Positions 17,326 to 27,233 of a stretch of DNA of 64,000 nucleotides are shown here, piece after piece. The DNA is from Rivularia sp034931125 (GTDB lineage Bacteria; Cyanobacteriota; Cyanobacteriia; Cyanobacteriales; Nostocaceae): the NCBI RefSeq assembly GCF_034931125.1, contig NZ_JAYGHM010000019.1, positions 50,630-114,629 on the forward strand, in the 5' to 3' direction. The translations under genes were made by a program, and so were the position numbers. The first letter of the stretch is position 1, and each line of letters starts with the position of its first letter. Under the pieces are notes generated by a model, which was given only the letters and a program-made list of their open reading frames with translations, did not search any database and was not told the DNA's origin.

Positions 17326-17961
17326 ATGCACTACATCTACCTTCACGGCTTTGCATCCAGTCCTAATTCTGCGAAAGCTAAGTACATACTCGAACGTTTT
17401 ACTGAAAATCAAACAAAACTAGAAATTCCCGATTTGAATTGTGATGATTTTTCTCATCTCACAATTAGCCGTCAGATCGAACAAGTTGCTGCAAGTTTTG
17501 AGCAAAGTACCTCTGTCACTATTATTGGTTCTAGTTTGGGAGGTTTAACCGCAGCTTATATAGGAGAAAATTTTCTACAGGTAAAACGTTTAGTATTATT
17601 GGCACCAGCTTTTGGATTTTTATCCCACTGGTTGCCTAGTTTGGGTACAGAAGTTATTCAGCGTTGGCAGCAAGAAAAGTATCTCATGGTTCATCATTAC
17701 GGCGAACAACGAGAGTTGCCATTGAGTTATGAGTTCTTAACTGACGCAAATCAATATCAGGAACAATTGCAACGTCCAATTCCTACTCTTATTTTACACG
17801 GACAACATGACGAGGTGATTCCCATCCAAACCAGCCAATATTTTGCTCAAAAACGCTCTTGGGTGAATTTAATAGAACTTAATAGCGATCATGCCCTAAG
17901 TAATGTGATGATGGAAATATGGCAGGCAATTGAAAATTTTTGTCAGTTAACCAAGACTTAA
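17326..17961 (+). CDS. YqiA-type alpha/beta hydrolase (esterase)
   Basis: A 211-residue hydrolase resembling the YcfP/YqiA family of small esterases. It begins IYLHGFASSPNSAKA (oxyanion region), then the nucleophile elbow GSSLGG (Ser70), the acidic residue in HGQHDEVIP and the catalytic His in NSDHALSN. The substrate is unknown. The ATG at 17326 follows a TTG at 17323; the ATG is preferred. Confidence 0.82.
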   Translation: MHYIYLHGFASSPNSAKAKYILERFTENQTKLEIPDLNCDDFSHLTISRQIEQVAASFEQSTSVTIIGSSLGGLTAAYIGENFLQVKRLVLLAPAFGFLSHWLPSLGTEVIQRWQQEKYLMVHHYGEQRELPLSYEFLTDANQYQEQLQRPIPTLILHGQHDEVIPIQTSQYFAQKRSWVNLIELNSDHALSNVMMEIWQAIENFCQLTKT

Positions 17962-18131
17962 CTAGAGCAGCATAATGAATTTTGATTTATTCTAAAGTGA
18001 GTAATTCTCACGCAGTTTTATATAAGTTAGATATAAATATAACCAGTTTTTGAGTTTCAGCCTGTTAATGCAGCATAACAAGTACATTTTTACTCACTCA
18101 TATAATCCAAAATCTAAAATACAAAATTGAT

Positions 18132-19289
18132 ATGCTTCCCTTCCTCCGCAAAGATTTAGTCGAATTAGCAGCTTACAAACCTCATCTTGGTATTGGTGTA
18201 GCTTCTTCAATATCATCAACGCCAACACAGTCAGATAAACTCGATACTAATGAAAGTCCTTACGATTTACCTGCTGAATTAAAAGAAAAATTAGCGTGGA
18301 CTTATAAAGAATTAATCGAAACCAATCGTTATCCAGATGGGGGACATTCTTTACTCAAACAAGCGATCGCCGAATACGTTAATGATTCGGCTAATCTTTC
18401 TTCCAATGTTTTTATAAGCAATAATATCTCCCTGGGTAATGGTTCAGATGAACTAATCCGTTCAATACTAATCGCTACCTGTTTGGGAGGGAATGGTTCA
18501 GTTTTAGACGCTCAACCAACTTTCTCAATGTACGGAATTTTGGCACAGGCTTTAGGTATTCCTGTAGTTACAGTACCGAGAAATCCAGAAAATTTTGAAA
18601 TGGATTTAGAAGCAGCATCAACTGCGATCGAAACGACTCAGGAACAACCTGTAAGAACAGTTTTTGTAGTCCATCCCAATTCTCCTACGGGTAATTGCTT
18701 AACAGCAGCAGAGTTGACATGGTTGAGAAGCTTACCAGAACATATTTTAGTAGTAATTGATGAAGCTTATTTTGAATTTAGTCAAATGAGTTTGGCAGCT
18801 GAATTATCTCAACATCCTAATTGGGTAATATTAAGGACATTTTCTAAAGGTTTCCGTTTAGCTGCAATGCGTGTAGGTTACTCTATAGCTCATCCCGAAT
18901 TAATTGCTATTTTAGAAAAAGTCCGCTTACCTTACAATTTGCCGAGTTTTTCCATAGCTGCTGCATTAATTGCCATACAAAATCGCTCACTTTTGCTTGA
19001 GTCTGTTTCTCAAACTTTGAGCGAACGTTCTAAATTAATCGAAACCTTATCTCAATATCCAGAATTACAAATATCTGATAGCGCGGCTAACTTTATTTTC
19101 CTACGTTTCAAACCAGGATTTGACAACCAAACAAATAATGCTTTAAAAAGTCTTCACCTTGCCCTGAAAAAATCTGGCACTTTGGTGCGAGAGACTTGCG
19201 GGGGATTGCGAATTACTGTGGGTTCTCCCTCAGAGAATGACCGCACTTTAAACCGATTTCAAACGGCTTTTAAAAATCTTGAATTATAA
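18132..19289 (+). CDS. hisC: Histidinol-phosphate aminotransferase
   Basis: PLP-dependent fold-type I aminotransferase acting in histidine biosynthesis (imidazole acetol-phosphate to histidinol-phosphate). Key segments are LDTNESPYDLP at the substrate-binding N-terminus, FVVHPNSPTGN (Asn binding PLP), VVIDEAYFEF (Asp/Tyr) and RTFSKGFRLAAMRVGY with the PLP Lys239. It has 385 residues. Distinguishing HisC from related aminotransferases relies on the overall pattern; cyanobacteria often carry more than one. Convergent with the next minus-strand gene, only 18 bp apart. Confidence 0.85.
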   Translation: MLPFLRKDLVELAAYKPHLGIGVASSISSTPTQSDKLDTNESPYDLPAELKEKLAWTYKELIETNRYPDGGHSLLKQAIAEYVNDSANLSSNVFISNNISLGNGSDELIRSILIATCLGGNGSVLDAQPTFSMYGILAQALGIPVVTVPRNPENFEMDLEAASTAIETTQEQPVRTVFVVHPNSPTGNCLTAAELTWLRSLPEHILVVIDEAYFEFSQMSLAAELSQHPNWVILRTFSKGFRLAAMRVGYSIAHPELIAILEKVRLPYNLPSFSIAAALIAIQNRSLLLESVSQTLSERSKLIETLSQYPELQISDSAANFIFLRFKPGFDNQTNNALKSLHLALKKSGTLVRETCGGLRITVGSPSENDRTLNRFQTAFKNLEL

Positions 19290-19307
19290 TTCTGAGCCAG
19301 GATGTTT

Positions 19308-19862
19308 TTACCCGAGGGTATTTACTTCAGTACCCAAACGACGTACTATTGCTACAGTTTGTGGCAAAACTCCTACTAACATCGCAAATGCTTCATCTGG
19401 TAACTGACTGACTATTTCTGGTGGAAAATATTGTTCAAACTGATCGAGAATTCTTTGGACTCGCTGCTGCGGAACTGGATTTTCAGTAATTTGCTTAATT
19501 AACCTAATCCACTGTCGTCGAATCAAATAAGATTTTTGACGGTCTTCAGAGGAACTTGTTGTCAGTAACATTGACGAAATATTTCCGATGGGCAATACAT
19601 GAAGACAATCGCGGTCATAATCACCACCAACAGCCGCTCCTGGACCCGCAAATTCTGCGTGATAGCCCTTAAAGAGTATCAGTCCATTTCGTCTGCGACT
19701 GTTGACCATAAAAACTTTCCCACTATGAAGTTTTGTCAGTAGATCCGAGCCATAAGATTGCTCAACTCCATCTGGCATCACAATATAGTCAAGAAAACAA
19801 GTGTCGGGATAATAAGTTGAGACCATAGCAGTTTGATAGCGTTCGCGCTTTTCGCTATCCAT
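19308..19862 (-). CDS. Conserved cyanobacterial protein of unknown function
   Basis: A 184-residue, soluble-looking protein. The N-terminal half is beta-rich with a Gly/Asp segment (GPGAAVGGDYDRDCLHVLPIG); the C-terminal half is helical (RRQWIRLIKQITENPVPQQRVQRILDQ). No signal peptide or membrane segment and no known motif. Homologues are, as far as I recall, confined to cyanobacteria. Confidence 0.65.
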   Translation of the reverse strand: MDSEKRERYQTAMVSTYYPDTCFLDYIVMPDGVEQSYGSDLLTKLHSGKVFMVNSRRRNGLILFKGYHAEFAGPGAAVGGDYDRDCLHVLPIGNISSMLLTTSSSEDRQKSYLIRRQWIRLIKQITENPVPQQRVQRILDQFEQYFPPEIVSQLPDEAFAMLVGVLPQTVAIVRRLGTEVNTLG

Positions 19863-20706
19863 CTTTTATTATAAATTTAATCAATTTGGAACTAATTCAA
19901 ACTAAGATAGGCAATTCGGAATGAAATCGATGAATACAGCTATTAGTTTTGCTATTATCTAAAGCTTTATGGTTCGGCTTAACTTAAATAGATTTAACTC
20001 AACGCCGGTTAATTAATTGAGTAACCATATTTTATGTGATTTAACTGGATTTGTCTTCCAGTACAGGAATGTTTACTTAAAGTTTCCATAAAGATAGATA
20101 TTTTATATACAAAGTTAATGTAATGCATTAGTCAATTTAAGTGTAATTTTACTGAATTGCTCATAACCGTTAATTTCAAATGCTTTAACTATTCAGAATT
20201 TGAATAAACAATAAAACATCTGCTCTACCAGTACAAGCCTAGCTTCCATTTGCGCTACAAAAATTAGCTTACTACAACTACATCCGCAGTATATTAAAGA
20301 AAATATGAATAAAATCAACGATTTGCTAAAGTTGTTGTGCTTTTATGCTTTTAAATGGGTTGCTTGTTTGTTTACAGACTGTGTAAATACTATTTATTCT
20401 TCTCTATCGCTTAACAAATTGTTGTAGAAATAGCTTTTATTATAAAAAAGAAGGCATCGGTATACAAATTTAGAGATAAAGCCGACCTGAAACAAATATT
20501 TTTATTGAAAAAAAATATAATTAAGAAATGTATTGTGTTTATTTACAATAATTATCAAATATTTTTGGCATTAAAGATTATGTTAATCATAACTTTGCCT
20601 AATATTAGTTGAATATTAAGTCAAGTTATTGATTTACTTTTCTAGTAAGTTATCTAATTGGCTAGATGTTAAATAAAATATCCAGTCTGAGGATGATTTA
20701 GCAGTC
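19863..20706. other. AT-rich intergenic region
   Basis: 844 bp with no convincing gene. A 40-codon frame at 20305-20427 (plus), starting MNKINDLLKLLCFYAFKWV, is hydrophobic and could be a small membrane peptide, but nothing beyond the open frame supports it. No repeats or strong hairpins were noticed. Confidence 0.5.
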
Positions 20707-21333
20707 TTAAAGGTGTTTGTAGAGTAATATTTGTCGCGAATGTCGAAATAAAAATGTATTCCAATTAGAATCAACTTGGTACATCCGGTATCCTAATTTG
20801 AAATAAAGTTGTCGAGCTTGATGATTATTTTCCAAAACATGAAGATACAAATCTTTAAATCCCCATTCGCGAACAACTTTTTCGCAGTTCGTTAATAACC
20901 CACGAGCCGCTCCCTGCCTGCGATATTGAGGATGTACGGCTAAATTAGATAAATAAGCAAAACTTTTTCTGGTGCCTGTGTGAGTCCAAGAATCGCCCAA
21001 ACGCACGCTCAATTCTACAGTCGCAATTAAATTTGAAGTGCGTTCGCGATTATCAACGGCAACTAAACAGGCATGATGAGGTGCGGAGGCAGCCAAACGA
21101 TGTCTTAAATCTTCATAAATACCCAAACGCATTAACGGGAAAGCCCATCCCCATAAACCATGACGGGAGTGAAAGCTTTCAGCAATAATTTGGGCAACAC
21201 CATTTAAATCAGCGGGTGAGCAGAGCCTAATGTTAAATTGGGAGGTCATTGGGGTACTAGCTACCGCAACAGGCTTTTCATGGGATGGAAGAGAGAAAGG
21301 AGTCAAGGCTAGTTTGCTGTTAAAGTTATTCAT
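20707..21333 (-). CDS. GNAT family N-acetyltransferase
   Basis: Acetyl-CoA-dependent N-acetyltransferase of the GNAT superfamily. Core motif A is visible as LSNLAVHPQYRRQGAARGLLTNCEK (about residues 128-152), followed by motif B, LYLHVLENNHQARQLYFKLGYR. The first 27 residues (to MTSQFNIRLCSPADLNG) are not part of the fold, so an internal start at about 21252 is possible. The overall type resembles the plastid/cyanobacterial GNAT group; the substrate is unknown. Confidence 0.82.
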   Translation of the reverse strand: MNNFNSKLALTPFSLPSHEKPVAVASTPMTSQFNIRLCSPADLNGVAQIIAESFHSRHGLWGWAFPLMRLGIYEDLRHRLAASAPHHACLVAVDNRERTSNLIATVELSVRLGDSWTHTGTRKSFAYLSNLAVHPQYRRQGAARGLLTNCEKVVREWGFKDLYLHVLENNHQARQLYFKLGYRMYQVDSNWNTFLFRHSRQILLYKHL

Positions 21334-22412
21334 CGAAAATACGCATTACTTTTTCGTACAACACCATCCGTTCCGATATGAAAACTAAAAGATGAAAAAA
21401 TCAGGAATTGGGATTCGGTGTAGAGTGTTTCTGAAAATCAGCAAGTGGGGCAAAGCGGCGGATTTATGGCTGCTTAGCTAAAAATATCTAGCAAAAACAG
21501 TTGATTAAATGTAGCAAAACAGGCAATAGCAATACTTCTTTCTCCAACTATATAGGTAACGGAGTGTGCAACTAATTATATTCTGCAATATTGATATTTT
21601 TAGCTTAATCAGCTTAATACGGCAGCCCAATTGTTTTACTCCTGACTATTGATAGTAACAAGTTCTCGATCAAATACTGCGCCGATCGCACAAGTTTTAA
21701 CAACAGAAGACATTCTAGAAACGCGATCGCAAGGAATAAATATTTTAATGTATCTGTAGTACCTTTTAATTGCATAGCGCCAATTTCTACAATTAAACGC
21801 CCATATTTATAATTTGCAAATTTATTAATATCGCATCAAAAATCAGTTTTAGCCTATTTAATAGCTAAAACCTTAACTATTATTGATTGACAAATGAAAT
21901 AGTGATGTAATTGATACAGTATAAATTTATCTTATGCTAATAATTGCAGCTATCTCAAGAGGTTTGCATTAATGCTGAGTTACTTAATATACTTATAAGC
22001 TAACCGTTATTGTAGTAAATTAGTGAGCTAATCGATCTCGCCTTCAATAAAATTTACTATCAGATGTTAGTGTTGGTGCTAAAGCGGGAAAACTAAGACG
22101 ACCGAAGCTGGGTGGATAAATCTAGCCAGCCTTAGATGTAGGTGTAATTTGATAATTATCGCTGGGGGTAAAGAAATGGCTAAAAAATATCGATTTTCTC
22201 AAGCTTTAGTGGGGTATGAACCGAATTGGGGTGATTACTCACTACTGCTAATCGCTATGATTGAGGCAAACAAATCCTACGGTCGAGTCTAAGTTACCTT
22301 TACAGCAAGCTGCTGATTGCAGTTGAAACACTCTGTGATTAAATCGAATGTTAAAACATTCTTACATAATTAAATTGTTTATCCGACTACCGTTACTGCA
22401 TGGAAGCGGTGC
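21334..22412. other. Intergenic region upstream of cyaC
   Basis: 1,079 bp of mostly AT-rich DNA with one gcgatcgc (21723-21730). The only plausible coding content is the 38-codon frame at 22176-22292. No hairpins or recognisable promoter motifs were found; the region probably contains the cyaC promoter. Confidence 0.5.
22176..22292 (+). CDS. Possible small protein (38 aa)
   Basis: The frame MAKKYRFSQALVGYEPNWG continues to the C-terminus SYGRV, starting at an ATG with a purine-rich gggggtaaag upstream. The sequence is varied and not low complexity, but I recognise no family. It could be a real small protein, a leader for cyaC 120 bp downstream, or the stub of a lost gene. Confidence 0.25.
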   Translation: MAKKYRFSQALVGYEPNWGDYSLLLIAMIEANKSYGRV

Positions 22413-25400
22413 ATGAAATCCCAAGTAAACAGAAAGCCAAAAATATTGGTTGTTGACGACGAACCCGACAACCTCGATTTGCTATATCGTACCTTTTATC
22501 GCGAATATAAGGTGCTGCGAGCGACTAGCGGTCCAGCAGCACTAGAGTTGCTGGCAAAAGAAGGAGATATATCGGTAATTATCTCCGACCAGCGAATGCC
22601 AATGATGAGTGGTACAGAATTTTTGAGCCTGACAGCAACTCAATACCCGGATATTATCCGAATTATTTTAACTGGCTACACTGATGTCGAAGACTTGGTG
22701 GAAGCTATCAACGCTGGTAAGGTTTTCAAATACGTAACTAAGCCGTGGGAAGCAGAAGAACTTAAAGCTGTAGTACGGCAAGCTTTGGATACTCATAATG
22801 TTCTCAGAGCGCGTACCCACGAACTAACCCGTACATTACGGCAAGAATCGCTACTCAACTCCGTAACTAACACGATTCGTAGCGCTTTGGATTATCGGCA
22901 AATTCTCCAAGCAATTGTAGATAATGTCGGTCATATGCTGGAAGTAGATGTATGTCTTTTACGTCCTTTCCAAAATGGACAGCTAATTGATGAAGGTTTT
23001 ATTTATCAAACAAATCTTATAGAACCAGATAACAAGATAGAAGATAAAGAACAACTTATTGAATCGGCTTCCTTACCTTCCCCATCCGAATTATTAGCTC
23101 ATGCAGTCTGGGAAACTCGCGAAGTTCAGGTAATTGATGATGCGACAGAAGATAAGCGTATTCAAAGAGATACCGACGTTGGACGCGATCGCGCTCGGGT
23201 TTATCAAGACTATAAAATATGTTCTAGCTTAGTAGTACCACTGATTTGTCAACAAGAATTGATCGCAGTTTTAGCGCTGCATCAGTTTCAAAAATCCCGC
23301 GATTGGGAAGAAGATGAAGTGCAGTTAGTGGTTATGGTGGCAAATCAGGCTGCGTTAGCTCTATCCCAAGCTCGTGCTTACGAACAGGTACACGCTCTTG
23401 CTCAGCGGGAAGCATTGATTAATACAATTACTAGCGCCATTCGTTCTAGCTTAGACCCTCAAGAAATCTTTGCTGCTATTACTCAACAGCTTGGACAAGC
23501 TTTACAGGTGGATGGCTGCATTTTATCTTTATGGACTGCTGAAGATGAGTTTCTCGAATGTGTTGGTTTATACGATATTGCTCAAGATTTCCCGGCTAAT
23601 AGCTTAAACGGTAACGCCAAATCCAGCATTCATCAATTGCCGCAATCCTCAGCACCAATTAAGGAAAATCAAATATTGCAAGAAATCTTGCAAACTCAAG
23701 AGCCGGTAATAATTGCGGATGTGAATAATTGCCCTTTTGACGTGAAAGGTTTTGATTTACCTTTGAAAATGTCAACTCGCTCTTTAATGGTAGTTCCATT
23801 GCTAATCGACGGTAATATTATCGGTAGTATTACTTTAAGACAAAGTAAAAAACAACGACCGTGGCTCAAGTCAGAAGTAGAGTTAGCTGCATCTGTGGCA
23901 GTTCAAGCAGCTCTAGCAGTTCAGCAGTCCCGGCTTTATCAAAAAACTCGGCAACAAGCCGAACGGTTGCTGGAATTAGACAAACAAAAAACTGAATTTT
24001 TTCAGAATATTTCTCACGAATTCCGTACCCCGATCACTTTAATTCAAGGACCTTTGGAGTCAGCGGTAAGCACGGGTCAAGGATTATCTCACGAACAAAG
24101 TGTTATTGCTTTGCGTAATTCGAGACGTTTATTGCGACTGGTAAATCAATTACTCGATTTACAACGTTTGGACGCTGGGAGAATGCAGCCAACTTTCCGC
24201 AAGTGCGATTTGGTTGAATTTGTTAGTCAAATTGTGGAGTCGTTTCGTCCATACTGCGAGAAAAAAGAATTGCATCTGCTTGCAGAATTAGATGAGTGTC
24301 CACCCGTTTATTTGGATATGGAAAAATTCGATAAGGTTGTTTATAACCTGCTGTCGAATGCCATGAAATTTACTCCGCAAAACGGTAATATTACTGTGAG
24401 AGTGCTGTCTGCGGGTTCGGGTTGCATTTTACAAGTAGAAGACACGGGGATTGGTATTGCCCAAGAACAAATTCCTTACTTATTTGAACGCTTCCGTCAA
24501 GCTGAAGGTTCGGAAAATCGTTCCTATGAAGGTACGGGTTTGGGTTTGGCTTTGGTGAAAGAGTTAGTAGAAGTTCATGGAGGTCAGGTAACAGTTGATT
24601 CGGTGTACGGGAGCGGTACAAACTTCACCATATCTCTTCAGTCGGGAAGCGCTCATTTAAATCCGGAGCAGGTAGTAGAAGAGGAAAGTAAAATTAATAT
24701 TAGCCGTGCTGCTGTAGAGTTAGCCGATTTAGAATTAATCGAGTCAACTGATAGTCATACTGAAAATATCCTACAGGAGTTATTGCCACCGAATCTGGAT
24801 CGATCAAAAGCTGGAAAAGGACAATTAGTTCTAGTGGTAGATGACAATCCAGATATGCGAGCCTACGTATCAAGTATTCTTAGCGCTAACGGTTATCAAG
24901 TCAAAACAGCTAGAAACGGTTCTGAGGGTTTTCACGTAGCCAAAGAATTTTTACCTAACTTGATTGTTACCGATTTGATGATGCCTGTAGTCACCGGATT
25001 AGAGATGATCCTCACGATACGTTCGGAGGAAACGCTCAAGGGAATACCAATTATCCTGCTAACTGCAAAAGTTGATGAAGATACCCGCATTGAAGGAACA
25101 GAACGTGGTGCTGATGCCTATTTAGCGAAGCCATTCAACGATAGAGAACTTTTAGCGGAAGCACGAAATCTTTTAGCTTTAAAAGAAAACGAACGCAAAG
25201 TTGTGGAATTAAATACTTATTTAACAGAATCTGTACTTCAGCGCTTTTTACCTCCGGTTTTGGTGCGAAAAGCCGCTGCTGGTGATTTAATTTTAGATTT
25301 AAGACCCGAACCACGTTTAATAACAGTTTTATTTAGCGATATCGTTGGTTTTACTCAATTATCAAATACTTTAAGGTCGCGAAAAGTTGCGGAATTACTC

Positions 25401-25913
25401 AACGAATACTTAGAGTCTATGACAAAAGCGGTATTTGATAACGGCGGAACCGTAGATAAATTTATGGGAGATGCGATTTTAGCTTTATATGGAGCGCCGG
25501 AAGACTTGACACCCAACGAACAGGTGCGCCGCGCCGTCAACACCTCCAGAGCTATGTTACGCGGGCTTTCTCAATTGAACCAACGGTGGCGAGAACAAGG
25601 TATATTTGATAGCGACGGACGTAATGAACTTCAGTTTCGCTGCGGGATTCATCAAGGTACTGCGGTTGTGGGAATGTTTGGTAGTTCTGAACGTGCCGAT
25701 TACACCGCGATCGGTCCTTCTGTAAATATTGCTTCTCGCTTGCAGAACGCTGCCGAGCCTGGTACCATTCTTATTTCTGCTGCGGTGGCAGATTATTTGC
25801 AAGAAGAAGAAATTATTAAGGGTAAATCGTTAGAGTTGAAGGGAGTTGATGAAACCGTTCTAACTTTCTCCGTGATTCCAGAGGTAGTTGCAAATTCTTC
25901 TGTTAAAAAATAG
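22413..25913 (+). CDS. cyaC: CyaC-type adenylate cyclase / hybrid histidine kinase
   Basis: Multidomain signalling enzyme making cAMP. Order: receiver 1 (about 9-125, Asp59 in IISDQRMP), two GAF domains (about 165-320 and 345-505), HisKA with phospho-His535 (ISHEFRTP), HATPase (about 640-745, with DTGIGIAQEQIP and GTGLGLALVKELVE), receiver 2 (about 807-925, Asp854 in VTDLMMP) and a class III cyclase domain (about 970-1150). Both metal Asp residues (Asp976 in FSDIVGFT, Asp1020 in FMGDAILAL) and an adenine-type Lys in VDKFMGD are intact, as is NIASR. This is the known CyaC layout of Anabaena and Spirulina. An intramolecular phosphorelay presumably controls cyclase activity. All key residues appear functional. 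Confidence 0.92.
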   Translation: MKSQVNRKPKILVVDDEPDNLDLLYRTFYREYKVLRATSGPAALELLAKEGDISVIISDQRMPMMSGTEFLSLTATQYPDIIRIILTGYTDVEDLVEAINAGKVFKYVTKPWEAEELKAVVRQALDTHNVLRARTHELTRTLRQESLLNSVTNTIRSALDYRQILQAIVDNVGHMLEVDVCLLRPFQNGQLIDEGFIYQTNLIEPDNKIEDKEQLIESASLPSPSELLAHAVWETREVQVIDDATEDKRIQRDTDVGRDRARVYQDYKICSSLVVPLICQQELIAVLALHQFQKSRDWEEDEVQLVVMVANQAALALSQARAYEQVHALAQREALINTITSAIRSSLDPQEIFAAITQQLGQALQVDGCILSLWTAEDEFLECVGLYDIAQDFPANSLNGNAKSSIHQLPQSSAPIKENQILQEILQTQEPVIIADVNNCPFDVKGFDLPLKMSTRSLMVVPLLIDGNIIGSITLRQSKKQRPWLKSEVELAASVAVQAALAVQQSRLYQKTRQQAERLLELDKQKTEFFQNISHEFRTPITLIQGPLESAVSTGQGLSHEQSVIALRNSRRLLRLVNQLLDLQRLDAGRMQPTFRKCDLVEFVSQIVESFRPYCEKKELHLLAELDECPPVYLDMEKFDKVVYNLLSNAMKFTPQNGNITVRVLSAGSGCILQVEDTGIGIAQEQIPYLFERFRQAEGSENRSYEGTGLGLALVKELVEVHGGQVTVDSVYGSGTNFTISLQSGSAHLNPEQVVEEESKINISRAAVELADLELIESTDSHTENILQELLPPNLDRSKAGKGQLVLVVDDNPDMRAYVSSILSANGYQVKTARNGSEGFHVAKEFLPNLIVTDLMMPVVTGLEMILTIRSEETLKGIPIILLTAKVDEDTRIEGTERGADAYLAKPFNDRELLAEARNLLALKENERKVVELNTYLTESVLQRFLPPVLVRKAAAGDLILDLRPEPRLITVLFSDIVGFTQLSNTLRSRKVAELLNEYLESMTKAVFDNGGTVDKFMGDAILALYGAPEDLTPNEQVRRAVNTSRAMLRGLSQLNQRWREQGIFDSDGRNELQFRCGIHQGTAVVGMFGSSERADYTAIGPSVNIASRLQNAAEPGTILISAAVADYLQEEEIIKGKSLELKGVDETVLTFSVIPEVVANSSVKK

Positions 25914-26010
25914 GGAACAGGGAGTAGGGAACTTCGGGTCTAAAAAATTGTAGTTACTATTATAAAGAACGTTCCCACTTTGCCGATTTTTAGTATAGAT
26001 ATATAGATAT

Positions 26011-27027
26011 ATGACGCAATCGGTTACAGAAAAAACTTCAATTGCAGAAAAACCCTGGAGACGACAACCCGATTCACCAACATGGTGGATTGCTTTTTCT
26101 TGCGGTTCAGTTATCCTGCATTTACTGGCATTCTGGCTTATAAGTTTATATCAATTTAAGTCATCACAGGGACGAGGAAGTTCGGCTGTTGCGATTGAAT
26201 TTATCAAAATTTCTCCACAAAAATCATCCCAAGTTCAAGCAAAGCCAAAACCAAAACCAGTTTTACCAAAGCCAGTACCGAAAGCGATCGCTCCTCAGAA
26301 CTCACAACCTGCTGCTCTTCCAAGTGTTGTGAAACCTCCCATTTCTAGGAGCGATCGCGATGCTATCGCTTTTGATAATAATCGGAAAACTCCAGTCTCG
26401 AAATTTAACACAGATTTAAATTCTATTCCAACACCGACACCAACTCCAACACCGACACCAACACCAACACCAACTCCAACTCCGACACCAACACCAACTC
26501 CAACTCCGACACCAACTCCAACTCCGACACCAACTCCAACTCCAACTCCAACTCCAACTCCAACTCCAACTCCAGTTACACCACCTGCACAACCCGGTGG
26601 TAGGGTTACAACGGAAAAAGGAACTTCATTAACAAGCGAAGGAATACTAACAGCGAATTGGGATATAGATCCTGATACGCAAAATCTTATAAAGGATATA
26701 CCGGAAAATCTACCTCAGCGAAAAGAAAATATTCCTCAATTTTTAATTCCTGCTTCGGAAGAAATCAATTTACCGCCAGTAGATTTGCAAGTATTTTTGA
26801 GTATTGATGAAGAAGGAAAAGTACTTTTTCCTCGAATTACCAAAGTTATTGACAAGAGCATAACGTTACAACAACAAAATAAACTTCAAGAATATGTAAA
26901 TGAATATTTTGCTGATAAGCAATATCAATTATTTGAACCTGCAACAGATACAGATCCACAAACAGGAAAACTCACCCCTCGTAGAAGCGAGTTATTTATA
27001 CGCATAAAAATTCAGCGAAGCTCTTGA
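26011..27027 (+). CDS. TonB-like protein with Pro-Thr repeat linker
   Basis: A protein of 338 residues with a single N-terminal membrane segment (about 28-48, WIAFSCGSVILHLLAFWLISLY), a Lys/Pro-rich stretch, about 24 consecutive Pro-Thr dipeptides (encoded 26430-26573), and a C-terminal domain of about 110 residues with TonB-like flavour (LQVFLSIDEEGKVLFPRITKV). The arrangement (anchor, extended periplasmic linker, small terminal domain) matches energy-transducing TonB proteins or cell-wall-spanning linkers. No ExbB/ExbD genes are nearby, so the TonB reading is tentative. Lies 97 bp after cyaC on the same strand. Confidence 0.6.
   Translation: MTQSVTEKTSIAEKPWRRQPDSPTWWIAFSCGSVILHLLAFWLISLYQFKSSQGRGSSAVAIEFIKISPQKSSQVQAKPKPKPVLPKPVPKAIAPQNSQPAALPSVVKPPISRSDRDAIAFDNNRKTPVSKFNTDLNSIPTPTPTPTPTPTPTPTPTPTPTPTPTPTPTPTPTPTPTPTPTPTPTPTPVTPPAQPGGRVTTEKGTSLTSEGILTANWDIDPDTQNLIKDIPENLPQRKENIPQFLIPASEEINLPPVDLQVFLSIDEEGKVLFPRITKVIDKSITLQQQNKLQEYVNEYFADKQYQLFEPATDTDPQTGKLTPRRSELFIRIKIQRSS
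26430..26576 (+). repeat. In-frame Pro-Thr coding microsatellite
   Basis: Tandem 6-bp and 12-bp units of ccaaca/ccgaca/ccaact type encode the Pro-Thr run. Synonymous third-base differences (aca, act) break it up, so the run is not a simple perfect microsatellite, but its length likely varies between strains. Confidence 0.85.
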
Positions 27028-27071
27028 TTTTTCTCCAGAACTGTAATATAGTAATAAGGTTGAAAAACAAT

Positions 27072-27142
27072 GCGGGCGTAGTTTAGTGGTAAAACCTTAG
27101 CCTTCCAAGCTAATGATGCGGATTCGATTCCCGCCGCCCGCT
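27072..27142 (+). tRNA. tRNA-Gly (anticodon TCC)
   Basis: 71-nt cloverleaf: acceptor gcgggcg (27072-27078) pairs with cgcccgc (27135-27141), D-stem gttt/aaac, anticodon stem ttagc/gctaa around loop cttccaa (anticodon TCC), T-stem gcgga/cccgc with loop ttcgatt. The discriminator is T and CCA is not encoded. The T-stem has A at position 53 opposite C61, where almost all tRNAs have G-C. Located between the TonB-like gene and the minus-strand pst operon. Confidence 0.9.
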
Positions 27143-27159
27143 TTAGAAATTGTGTAGAA

Positions 27160-27197
27160 ATCAAAAAGAAAAATACTCCCAGATTATCTCTGAGAGT
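27160..27197 (-). terminator. Intrinsic terminator of the pst operon
   Basis: On the minus strand, actc-t-caga (27197 down) pairs with tctg-g-gagt (to 27175), eight pairs with one mismatch, then a T-rich tail (attttTctttttg). It lies about 40 bp after the pstB stop and ends the pstSCAB transcript before the oppositely oriented tRNA. Confidence 0.7.
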
Positions 27198-27233
27198 CAA
27201 CTATTTATAGTAAACATAGTTTTTAGCTAAGAT

